From assembly GCA_945956975.1 (NCBI GenBank), contig CAMFKC010000130.1, positions 1-6,632 of the forward strand: 6,632 nucleotides of DNA, written 5' to 3'. Shown piece after piece: positions 1 through 5,404 of this stretch (position 1 is its first letter; the number at the start of each line of letters is the position of its first letter). Position numbers and translations under genes: made by a program. Under the pieces are notes generated by a model, which saw only the letters and a program-made list of their open reading frames with translations, did not search any database and was not told the origin of the DNA. This DNA is from an uncultured Methylocystaceae bacterium (GTDB lineage Bacteria; Pseudomonadota; Alphaproteobacteria; Rhizobiales; Beijerinckiaceae).

Positions 1-887
1 TTCAACCCGCACGCCGTTTCCTTCACGCGCACCTGCGAAAAATCCGCGACCACGTCCGGCTGCATATAGGCTGCGGGATCGCCGATCTCGTAGAGCAACT
101 GCTCCTTGCAGGTCGCCGCCGTCACCGCGCCGCCGGCGTAGTCGAGCTTGGCGATCTCGATCGCGCCGGTCTCGTCGACCACGCCGATCGGGAAGCCGAG
201 CCGCGCAAGACCTGCAATGTCCTTCACGCCGGGATCGGCGAAATAGCCCCCGGTGATCTGGCCGGCGCATTCGAGCAGGTGGCCTGCCATCACGCCCCGG
301 CCGAGCATTGGCCAGTCGTCATCGCGCCAGCCGAATTCGTGCAGCAATGGACCAAGAAACAGCGCGGGGTCGGAAACGCGGCCGGTGATCACGATGGTCG
401 CGCCGGCGGCGAGCGCGTCCGCGATCGGGCGGCCGCCGAGATAGGCATTGGCGGACACCAGCTTCTCGCGCATCTGCGACGCGCGGAGCCCTGGTTCGAT
501 CAGCTCCGGATCGTCGGCGAGGAGAACATCGAGCACGTCGTCGCCGGTGACCGCGGCCACGCGCTGATCGCCCAGGCCCATGTCGCGGCAGATCGCCGCC
601 GCGCGTCGGGCGGCTGCGAGCGGATTGGCTGCGCCCATGTTGGTGACGATCCTGACGCCCTGCGCGGCGCAGAACGGCAGCACGGCGCGAAGGCGGCGCT
701 CCAGCAGCGGGTCGAAGCCCGCGTCCGGATTTTCCAGCTTCGCCAGTTGCGCGATGGCGATTGTGCGCTCGGCCAGGCACTCGAAAACGAGATAGTCCAG
801 TGCGCCGTCGCGCGCGAGCTCGATCGCCGGTTCGATCCGGACGCCCTGGAAGCCGGAGCCTGCGCCCAGTCGGATTGATCTGCCCAA
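1..887 (-). CDS. AtuA/DUF1446-family protein, N-terminal 295 residues (3' end off window)
   Basis: The reverse strand stays open from a TTG at 887-885 to the window edge, so the C-terminus is missing. The protein begins MGRSIRLGAGSGFQGVRIEP, which matches the characteristic opening of the AtuA (DUF1446) family. Further family-like landmarks are EcLAErTiA (36-44), TNMGAANP (82-89), a VTGDDV segment (113-118) and TGRVSDPAL (168-176). The TTG start is chosen because the conserved glycine-rich N-terminus starts right there and a GAGGAA ribosome site (plus 895-900) precedes it; an ATG further upstream (945) is in another frame. AtuA is named from acyclic terpene (citronellol/geraniol) utilisation in Pseudomonas, but its biochemical activity is not established and most homologues sit in unrelated catabolic loci. 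Members are usually 450-600 aa, so roughly half is visible. It is divergent from the PcaC-like gene. The family call is firm; a role in terpene use here is not supported by neighbours. Confidence 0.88.
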   Translation of the reverse strand, partial: MGRSIRLGAGSGFQGVRIEPAIELARDGALDYLVFECLAERTIAIAQLAKLENPDAGFDPLLERRLRAVLPFCAAQGVRIVTNMGAANPLAAARRAAAICRDMGLGDQRVAAVTGDDVLDVLLADDPELIEPGLRASQMREKLVSANAYLGGRPIADALAAGATIVITGRVSDPALFLGPLLHEFGWRDDDWPMLGRGVMAGHLLECAGQITGGYFADPGVKDIAGLARLGFPIGVVDETGAIEIAKLDYAGGAVTAATCKEQLLYEIGDPAAYMQPDVVADFSQVRVKETACGL

Positions 888-910
888 GTTGCGTTTCCTC
901 TTTGCGCGGG

Positions 911-939
911 AGGCTAGGGCAGGGGCGCGTGCGGCGCAA
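911..939 (-). promoter_or_regulatory. Putative promoter of the AtuA-family gene
   Basis: On the minus strand TTGCGC (plus 934-939) and TAGCCT (plus 911-916) are separated by 17 bp. This would place transcription start near 904, about 17 nt before the TTG start codon and just ahead of its GAGGAA ribosome site. The -10 has the key T1, A2 and T6 bases but is otherwise GC-rich, so the call rests mainly on geometry and on the mirror-image copy for the opposite gene. Confidence 0.4.
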
Positions 940-968
940 TTGCATGGCCGAAAGCGCTCCATTAGCCT
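940..968 (+). promoter_or_regulatory. Putative promoter of the PcaC-like gene
   Basis: TTGCAT (940-945) and TAGCCT (963-968) lie 17 bp apart, predicting a start near 975 and a leader of about 23 nt that contains the GAGG ribosome site at 988-991. The -35 abuts the minus-strand -35 at 939/940, forming the small palindrome GCAATTGC. The same -10 hexamer followed by C occurs at the same distance on both strands. Confidence 0.4.
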
Positions 969-997
969 CACGGCCTCTTCAGACCACGAGGACCATC

Positions 998-1399
998 ATG
1001 AGCAAGCAATCCGACAGCGATCTCTTCAAGCAGGGCCTTGCCGTGCGCAGCGAAGTGCTGGGCGCCGACTATGTGAAGAAGTCCCTGGAGAGCGCCGACG
1101 AGTTCATGATGGCCTTCCAGAACATCACCACCGAAATGTGCTGGGGCTACGCCTGGACCCGGCCGGGCCTCGACAAACGCACGCGCTCGATCGTCAATCT
1201 CGCCATGCTCACGGCACTGTCGAAGCCGCACGAACTCAAGCTGCATGTGAAGGGCGCGCTGACCAACGGGCTGACAGTGGAGGAAATCAAGGAGATCCTG
1301 CTGCACGCCACCGTCTATTGCGGCATTCCCGCCGGACTCGAAGCGTTCAAAGCCGCGCACGAGGTGCTCAAGGCCGAGGGCGCGTTGCCCAGCAAATAG
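998..1399 (+). CDS. Carboxymuconolactone decarboxylase (CMD/PcaC-like) family protein
   Basis: The 133-aa product is full length for the PcaC type of the CMD family. PcaC converts gamma-carboxymuconolactone to beta-ketoadipate enol-lactone in protocatechuate breakdown (EC 4.1.1.44). The sequence shows the family core WGYAWTRPGL (49-58), the helix RTRSIVNLAMLTAL (61-74), ELKLHVKGALTNG (79-91) and the signature EEIKEILLHATVYCGIPAG (95-113). It has no CxxC pair, so it is not an AhpD-type peroxidase; cysteines are at 48 and 108 only. The ATG is preceded by GAGG at 988-991 with a 6-nt spacer. A longer frame opening from 761 is rejected because its first 79 codons have no family match. No other pca gene is visible, so the exact substrate is open: PcaC paralogues in alphaproteobacteria often sit in unrelated catabolic operons. 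Family call is strong, decarboxylase substrate is inference. Confidence 0.88.
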   Translation: MSKQSDSDLFKQGLAVRSEVLGADYVKKSLESADEFMMAFQNITTEMCWGYAWTRPGLDKRTRSIVNLAMLTALSKPHELKLHVKGALTNGLTVEEIKEILLHATVYCGIPAGLEAFKAAHEVLKAEGALPSK

Positions 1400-1421
1400 G
1401 CTCAGCTTCAGTCATAGGCGT

Positions 1422-1452
1422 TTGAAAAGACTGTGACATCTGGTCACATATT
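1422..1452 (+). promoter_or_regulatory. Possible promoter of the rubrerythrin gene (weak)
   Basis: In the AT-rich stretch between the PcaC-like gene and rubrerythrin, TTGAAA (1422-1427) matches five of six -35 bases; CATATT (1447-1452) is the best -10 nearby but at a 19-bp spacing. TAGATT at 1461-1466 is an alternative -10 without a good -35. The stretch 1420-1480 is markedly AT-richer than the flanking genes, which favours a promoter somewhere here. The exact position is uncertain. Confidence 0.25.
1432..1448. promoter_or_regulatory. 17-bp perfect palindrome, probable operator upstream of rubrerythrin
   Basis: TGTGAC-ATCTG-GTCACA has 6-bp perfectly inverted half sites around a 5-bp centre, about 100 bp before the rubrerythrin start. 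It looks like a dimeric transcription-factor site. It resembles a CRP/FNR-family box (TGTGA-N6-TCACA), but the inner spacing is N7 rather than N6, so a GntR or other winged-helix regulator is equally possible. It would overlap the candidate -35/-10 interval, as expected for a repressor or a class II-like activator site. Confidence 0.5.
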
Positions 1453-1539
1453 CAAATTTTTAGATTGATTCCAAAAACAGGCTGCATAGAGTGCCGCGCG
1501 AACGCGGACGGCTTTCGTCTGCGCACCTGCATTCTCATC

Positions 1540-1545
1540 AGGAGG
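1540..1545 (+). promoter_or_regulatory. Ribosome binding site deciding the GTG start of rubrerythrin
   Basis: A perfect AGGAGG lies 5 nt before the GTG at 1551. It rejects the longer reading that opens at 1491, which would add 20 residues with no resemblance to rubrerythrins. Confidence 0.85.
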
Positions 1546-1550
1546 CTTCC

Positions 1551-1967
1551 GTGCAGCTCAAGGGTTCGAAGACAGAACAGCATCTCAAGGACGCGTTCGC
1601 AGGCGAATCGCAGGCCAATCGCCGCTATCTCTATTTCGCCAACAAGGCCGACGTCGAAGGTTATCCGGATGTCGCGACCCTGTTCCGCTCCACAGCGGAG
1701 GGCGAGACCGGCCACGCGCACGGCCATCTCGAATATCTCGAGACGTGCGGCGACCCGGCCACCGGCATGCCCTTCGGCGAAACGAAGGCGAACCTGGCGA
1801 CCGCGGTTGCGGGCGAGACGCATGAATACACCGACATGTATCCCGGCATGGCCAAGGATGCGCGCGCGGAAGGCTTCGACGAGATCGCCGACTGGTTCGA
1901 GACGCTGGCCAAGGCCGAGCGCTCGCACGCCAACCGCTACCAGAAGGCGCTGAACGAGATGGCGTGA
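1551..1967 (+). CDS. Rubrerythrin (diiron protein without rubredoxin domain)
   Basis: The 138-aa protein is a compact four-helix ferritin-like domain with the full rubrerythrin diiron ligand set: E19 (GESQANRRY), E52 and H55 (EGETGHAHGHLEYL), E89 and E92 (AGETHEY), E123 and H126 (KAERSHANRY). Rubrerythrins act in the cytoplasm as peroxidases, reducing hydrogen peroxide at the Fe-Fe centre. Classical ones carry a C-terminal rubredoxin domain with two CxxC pairs; this one ends after the helical bundle and has a single cysteine (C66), so electrons must come from a separate partner. Length is normal for the alphaproteobacterial short form. Start is GTG with an ideal ribosome site. It is followed by a palindromic repeat and then the Fe-S protein and DUF3501 genes on the same strand, which suggests that the Fe-S protein is that partner (inference). 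Confidence 0.95.
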   Translation: MQLKGSKTEQHLKDAFAGESQANRRYLYFANKADVEGYPDVATLFRSTAEGETGHAHGHLEYLETCGDPATGMPFGETKANLATAVAGETHEYTDMYPGMAKDARAEGFDEIADWFETLAKAERSHANRYQKALNEMA

Positions 1968-1991
1968 GCCGTCTCGCCCGCATTCCGAAAA

Positions 1992-2088
1992 CCTCATCCT
2001 GAGGAGCGCGGCGCGAGCCGCGCGTCTCGAAGGATGGCCGCATCCCCCATGCTTCGAGACGGCGCTGCGCGCCTCCTTAAGCATGAGG
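1992..2088. repeat. Palindromic intergenic repeat, copy 1 (REP/BIME-like)
   Basis: The left arm CCTCATCCTGAGGAG...GTCTCGAAGGATGG and right arm CCATGCTTCGAGAC...CTCCTTAAGCATGAGG are near-inverted repeats. Each arm holds its own hairpin: 2006-2023 is a perfect 7-bp stem GCGCGGC/GCCGCGC with loop GCGA, and 2061-2073 is a 5-bp stem GGCGC/GCGCC with loop TGC. Copy 2 at 5274-5390 has the same frame but different stems. It lies between rubrerythrin and the Fe-S protein gene and may attenuate or stabilise the transcript there. The core is, from memory, abundant between genes in Rhizobiales. Confidence 0.85.
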
Positions 2089-2148
2089 AGGTGTGTTTGC
2101 CGGCGCCCCCTTGTTGGTGCGTGCGCCGTCCCACCAAAGGACTCAACC

Positions 2149-3480
2149 GTGGCCGGACCCCGCGAAGGCAACCTCCAGGCGCCGACGCGCCATCCGCTCG
2201 ATTGGCGCAATCCCGACTTCTACGACAAGGGCAAGCTGCTCCACGAGATGGAGCGCGTGTTCGACATCTGCCACGGCTGCCGCCGCTGCGTCAGCCTGTG
2301 CCAGTCGTTCCCGGTGCTGTTCGACCTCGTCGACGAATCCGAATCGATGGAAGTCGACGGCGTGGCCAAGGCCGACTACTGGAAGGTGGTCGACCAGTGC
2401 TACCTCTGCGACCTCTGCTACATGACCAAGTGCCCCTACGTGCCGCCGCACGAGTGGAACCTTGATTTCCCGCACCTGATGCTGCGCGCCAAGGCCGTGC
2501 GCCACCAAAAGGAAGGCGCCAGTTTCCGCGACCGCACGTTGACCTGGACCGACATGATGGGCGCGCTGATCGCCAATCCCGTCGTCGCGCCGGTCGTGAA
2601 CGCCGCCAACCGCAGCGCGAAGCTGCGCGAGGCGCTGGACCGCGCCGTCTCGATCCATCCCAACGCGTGGACGCCGGACTATACGACGAAGAAGCTGCGC
2701 AGCCGTCTCGCGCCGCTGCCCGCGGACACGCAAGGCGAGCCGGCCGGCCGCACGACGGGCAAGGTTGCGCTCTTCGTCACCTGCTACATCAATTCCAACG
2801 AGCCTGCGCCGGGCGAGGACATGCTCGCCGTCTTCGCGCACAACGACATTCCCGTCACCATTGCTAGCCATGAAAAATGCTGCGGCATGCCGAAGCTGGA
2901 ACTCGGCGACCTCGATGCGGTGAAGCGCGCGCGCGACGAGAACATTCCCGTGCTGGCGAAACTGGTGGATGAAGGCTGGGACCTGACTGCGCTGGTGCCG
3001 TCCTGCGTTCTGATGTTCAAGCAGGAGCTGCCGCTGATGTTCCCCGACGAAGCGGACGTGCAGAAGGTCCGCGCGGCCTTCTTCGATCCCTTCGAATATC
3101 TGATGCTCCGCCACCGCGAGGGCAAGCTGAAGACAGATTTCAAGAACGGCCTCGGCAAGGTCGCCTATCACGCCGCCTGCCATCAGCGCGTGCAGAACAT
3201 CGGGCCGAAGACCAAGGAAATCCTGTCGCTCATTCCCGACACCGAGATCGAGGTCATCGAACGCTGCTCGGGCCATGACGGCACCTATGCGGTCAAGACG
3301 GAATTTCACGATCTCGCGATGAAGATCGTGAAGCCCGTCGTCTCCCGCGTCGAGCAGGCGCAGCCGGACCACATCAGTTCCGACTGCGCCATGGCCGGCC
3401 ATCACATCGCGCATGCGCGGGGAAAGGGCGACCAGCCCGAGCACCCGATGACGCTGCTGCGCAAAGCCTATGGAGTTTGA
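2149..3480 (+). CDS. GlpC/HdrD-like iron-sulfur protein (two 4Fe-4S, two CCG-type domains)
   Basis: The 443-aa product is a soluble-looking redox protein. An N-terminal ferredoxin-like domain carries two cysteine clusters: C41-C44-C47-C51 (ICHGCRRCVSLC) and C84-C87-C90-C95 (CYLCDLCYMTKCP), the second with four rather than three residues before the last cysteine. Two C-terminal cysteine-rich modules follow, as in GlpC and heterodisulfide reductase subunits: C212...C244-C245-G246...C286, and C344...C373-S374-G375...C413, where the second has CSG instead of CCG and neither ends in CxxC. Such proteins shuttle electrons between cytoplasmic donors and thiols or quinones; the substrate here is unknown. 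Start is GTG with AAAGGA at 2136-2141; an upstream ATG (2083) lies in the repeat and would add unmatched residues. The stop is 2 nt before the DUF3501 gene, so the two are co-translated. Automatic labels such as 'glycerol-3-phosphate dehydrogenase subunit C' would be misleading, because no glpA/glpB lies nearby. Confidence 0.92.
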   Translation: MAGPREGNLQAPTRHPLDWRNPDFYDKGKLLHEMERVFDICHGCRRCVSLCQSFPVLFDLVDESESMEVDGVAKADYWKVVDQCYLCDLCYMTKCPYVPPHEWNLDFPHLMLRAKAVRHQKEGASFRDRTLTWTDMMGALIANPVVAPVVNAANRSAKLREALDRAVSIHPNAWTPDYTTKKLRSRLAPLPADTQGEPAGRTTGKVALFVTCYINSNEPAPGEDMLAVFAHNDIPVTIASHEKCCGMPKLELGDLDAVKRARDENIPVLAKLVDEGWDLTALVPSCVLMFKQELPLMFPDEADVQKVRAAFFDPFEYLMLRHREGKLKTDFKNGLGKVAYHAACHQRVQNIGPKTKEILSLIPDTEIEVIERCSGHDGTYAVKTEFHDLAMKIVKPVVSRVEQAQPDHISSDCAMAGHHIAHARGKGDQPEHPMTLLRKAYGV

Positions 3481-3482
3481 CC

Positions 3483-4058
3483 ATGCTTCGGCATGAAGAC
3501 CTGTTCAGCCTCGAGCAATATGCCCGCGAACGTCCGACGTTTCGCGCAAAGGTGATGGCGCACAAGAAGGTGCGGCTGGTGGAGCTCGGCAAGCATGCCT
3601 CGCTGCATTTCGAGGATGCGCTGACGATGAAATACCAGGTGCAGGAAATGCTGCGGCTGGAACGAATCTTCGAGCCGGAGCTGATCCAGGAAGAGCTCGA
3701 CGTCTACAATCCGCTGATCCCTGACGGCGCCAACTGGAAGGCGACCCTCATGGTCGAATATCCCGACGTCGAGGAGCGCAAGCGCCAGCTCGCGCGGCTG
3801 ATCGGCATAGAGACGGCGGTATGGGCGCAGGTCGCCGATTTCGCGCGCGTGCATCCGATCGCCAACGAGGACCTGGACCGCCAGACCGAGGACAAGACGT
3901 CGGCCGTGCATTTCCTGCGCTTCGAGCTGACGCCAGAAATGGCGGCCGCCGCGAAGGCGGGCGCTGCGATCCGCATGGGCGTCGACCATCCGCACTACCA
4001 GGCGGAGCTGACGCTGGCGCAGCCGGTGCGGGATTCGCTCGCCGCCGACCTCGCCTGA
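3483..4058 (+). CDS. DUF3501 family protein
   Basis: The 191-aa product matches what I recall of DUF3501: an opening of the form HEDLFSLEQYARERPTFRAKV, then HKKVRLVELGKH (27-38), a FEDALTMKYQVQEMLRLERI block (43-62), IQEELDVYNPLIP (68-80) and ATLMVEYPD (87-95). It has no cysteine, no signal peptide and no membrane segment, so it is a cytoplasmic protein that does not itself carry a cysteine-bound Fe-S cluster. Acidic and histidine residues (E44, E55, E60, E70-E71, H38, H42) could bind metal, but this is unproven. ATG 3483 is preferred over the TTG at 3477 because GGAG (3472-3475) sits 7 nt before it. The 2-nt spacing from the Fe-S gene implies tight coupling. Family function is unknown; context suggests an accessory subunit or assembly factor for the Fe-S/rubrerythrin system. 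Confidence 0.9.
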   Translation: MLRHEDLFSLEQYARERPTFRAKVMAHKKVRLVELGKHASLHFEDALTMKYQVQEMLRLERIFEPELIQEELDVYNPLIPDGANWKATLMVEYPDVEERKRQLARLIGIETAVWAQVADFARVHPIANEDLDRQTEDKTSAVHFLRFELTPEMAAAAKAGAAIRMGVDHPHYQAELTLAQPVRDSLAADLA

Positions 4059-4140
4059 GATTCATGGCGGTGCGGCGTCCCCGCCCGCAGGCGGATTGAG
4101 TATCAAAACATCCGAATGTGTCGTTTGCGATTGCCGCGTC

Positions 4141-4146
4141 TATAAG
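4141..4146 (+). promoter_or_regulatory. Possible -10 element before the YeeE/YedE-type permease (weak)
   Basis: TATAAG lies 28 nt before the permease start in the 115-nt gap after DUF3501. No convincing -35 is found at 16-18 bp upstream, so the permease may be read from the rubrerythrin/Fe-S operon, from this site with an activator, or both. The perfect AGGAGG ribosome site is at 4163-4168. Confidence 0.2.
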
Positions 4147-4173
4147 CGGCGGCCACGCGGGCAGGAGGATGTT

Positions 4174-5262
4174 ATGGACGGTTTACGCGCGCTGCTGTCG
4201 GAGAATTCCGCCGTGGCGCAAGCCATCGGCGGGCTGATCATCGGCGCATTCTTCGGCGTCGTCGTCCAGCGCACGAATTTCTGTGCGATGGGCGGCATAT
4301 CCGACATGCTGACCTTCGGCGACACGCGCCGGTTCCGCGCCTGGGTGCTGGCGAGCGCCGTCGCGCTGATCGGCGCGCAGGCGCTGGCCGCGGCAGGCGT
4401 CGTCGATCTCTCCAAGTCCATGTACATGGCGCCGACGTTCGACTGGCTCGGCGCCATCATCGGCGGGCTGATGTTCGGCTTCGGCATGTGCTTTGCCGGG
4501 GGCTGCGCGAGCCGCAACCTCGTGCGCGCGGGCGCCGGCGATCTGCGCGCGCTGTTCATCGTCATTCTCATGGGCATCGCCGCCTATGCGGCGATCGGCG
4601 GACTGCTCGGCCCGATCCGCGCCGACCTGTCCAACGCCACCGCGCTCAAGCTCGACGCCTTCGGCATGGGCGACCAGGGGCTGGGCACTCTGATCGCAAA
4701 GTTGGCGAAGATCGCGCCCTCGACTGCGGTCGCCGTCGCGACGGCGGTCGTGGCGCTCGCCATGCTCGCCTATTGCTTCGCCGATGCTGAGTTCCGGTCG
4801 TCGCCGGTGCATGTTGCGTCGGGCGTCCTTGTCGGCCTCGCGGCGGCCGCGGGCTGGGCCCTGACGGGACTTTCGATCGACGAAATGGCTGCCTCCGCGG
4901 CGCCGCAATCGCTCACCTTCGTGCGCCCTTCCGGCGACACGCTGGAATGGATCCAGCGCTTCACCGCGCAGCGCATGCCGGGGTTCGGCGTCGCCACAGT
5001 CTTCGGCGTGCTGATCGGCGCCTTTCTGGGCGCGATCACCTCCGGACGCTTCCGCCTTTCCACCTTCGTGGATACGTCCGACACGCTGCGCGGCATGTTC
5101 GGCGCGATCTTCATGGGCGTCGGCGGCGTGGTAGCGCTCGGCTGCACGCTGGGACAGGCGATCACCGGCGTCTCGACGCTGGCGATGGCCTCCTTCGTCG
5201 CCTTCGCAGCCATCGTGGCGGGCGGGGTCGCGGGGATCAAGACGATCGAACGGATGGCTTAG
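4174..5262 (+). CDS. YeeE/YedE (TsuA-like) family sulfur-compound permease
   Basis: The 362-aa product is an integral membrane protein with about nine hydrophobic segments (roughly 13-32, 56-77, 91-110, 126-146, 183-203, 212-232, 270-290, 308-327, 335-355). It carries the paired Sulf_transp (PF04143) signatures: QRTNFCAMGGI (32-42, C37), GFGMCFAGGCASRNLVRAG (102-120, C106 and C111) and GCTLGQAITGVST (323-335, C324). In characterised YeeE/TsuA thiosulfate importers three conserved cysteines at the equivalents of C37, C111 and C324 relay the ion through the inner membrane. All are present, so it is likely functional for thiosulfate or a related sulfur anion. ATG 4174 is chosen for its AGGAGG 5 nt upstream; an earlier TTG (4096) would add an unsupported 26-residue cysteine-rich tail. 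No TusA/YeeD-like partner gene is present. It is 115 nt downstream of DUF3501 on the same strand and ends before a palindromic repeat. Confidence 0.9.
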   Translation: MDGLRALLSENSAVAQAIGGLIIGAFFGVVVQRTNFCAMGGISDMLTFGDTRRFRAWVLASAVALIGAQALAAAGVVDLSKSMYMAPTFDWLGAIIGGLMFGFGMCFAGGCASRNLVRAGAGDLRALFIVILMGIAAYAAIGGLLGPIRADLSNATALKLDAFGMGDQGLGTLIAKLAKIAPSTAVAVATAVVALAMLAYCFADAEFRSSPVHVASGVLVGLAAAAGWALTGLSIDEMAASAAPQSLTFVRPSGDTLEWIQRFTAQRMPGFGVATVFGVLIGAFLGAITSGRFRLSTFVDTSDTLRGMFGAIFMGVGGVVALGCTLGQAITGVSTLAMASFVAFAAIVAGGVAGIKTIERMA

Positions 5263-5273
5263 GTCTGCTTCAA

Positions 5274-5390
5274 CCCTCATCCTGAGGAGCGATGCGAAGC
5301 ATCGCGTCTCGAAGGATGGCCGGATCAGCATTCTCTTCGTGACCATGCTTCGAGACGCCGCGCTGGCGCGCGGCTCCTCAGCATGAAGGG
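5274..5390. repeat. Palindromic intergenic repeat, copy 2, between convergent genes
   Basis: Same architecture as copy 1: outer arms CCCTCATCCTGAGGA... and ...TCCTCAGCATGAAGGG, with conserved GTCTCGAAGGATGG and CCATGCTTCGAGAC inner blocks. The left arm holds GCGATGC-GAA-GCATCGC (5289-5305) and the right arm GCCGCGC-TGGC-GCGCGGC (5357-5374), both perfect 7-bp stems differing in sequence from copy 1. It fills the gap between the permease stop and the convergent SDR stop and could end transcription in both directions, although no T-run follows the stems. Confidence 0.87.
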
Positions 5391-5404
5391 TAGGGAATAA
5401 CTAT

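Noticed and set aside
319..945. 208-codon minus-strand frame beginning with an ATG
   Set aside because: It overlaps the AtuA-family gene in another frame and is Arg-rich noise; the AtuA frame starts at TTG 887 and runs off the window.
1432..1448. Assignment of the palindrome to CRP or FNR
   Set aside because: Half sites resemble TGTGA/TCACA, but the centre is N7 instead of N6, and there is no TTGAT-N4-ATCAA, so no regulator is named.
2083..2148. Upstream ATG extending the Fe-S protein by 22 residues
   Set aside because: The ATG lies in the right arm of the palindromic repeat, and the added residues do not resemble the family; GTG 2149 has a proper AAAGGA site.
2143..3444. 433-codon open frame on the minus strand
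   Set aside because: It is antisense to the Fe-S protein, whose cysteine motifs are clearly real; long antisense frames are expected at this GC content, and its translation is a low-complexity, A/R/G/V/H-rich sequence without family motifs.
4074..4095. CCGCC-CGCA-GGCGG hairpin after DUF3501 as a terminator
   Set aside because: The stem is only 5 bp and is followed by mixed sequence without a T-run; such short GC stems are common here by chance.
4183..5346. 387-codon open frame on the minus strand
   Set aside because: Antisense shadow of the membrane permease; its product is a charged Arg/Glu/His/Ala-rich string with no fold signature.
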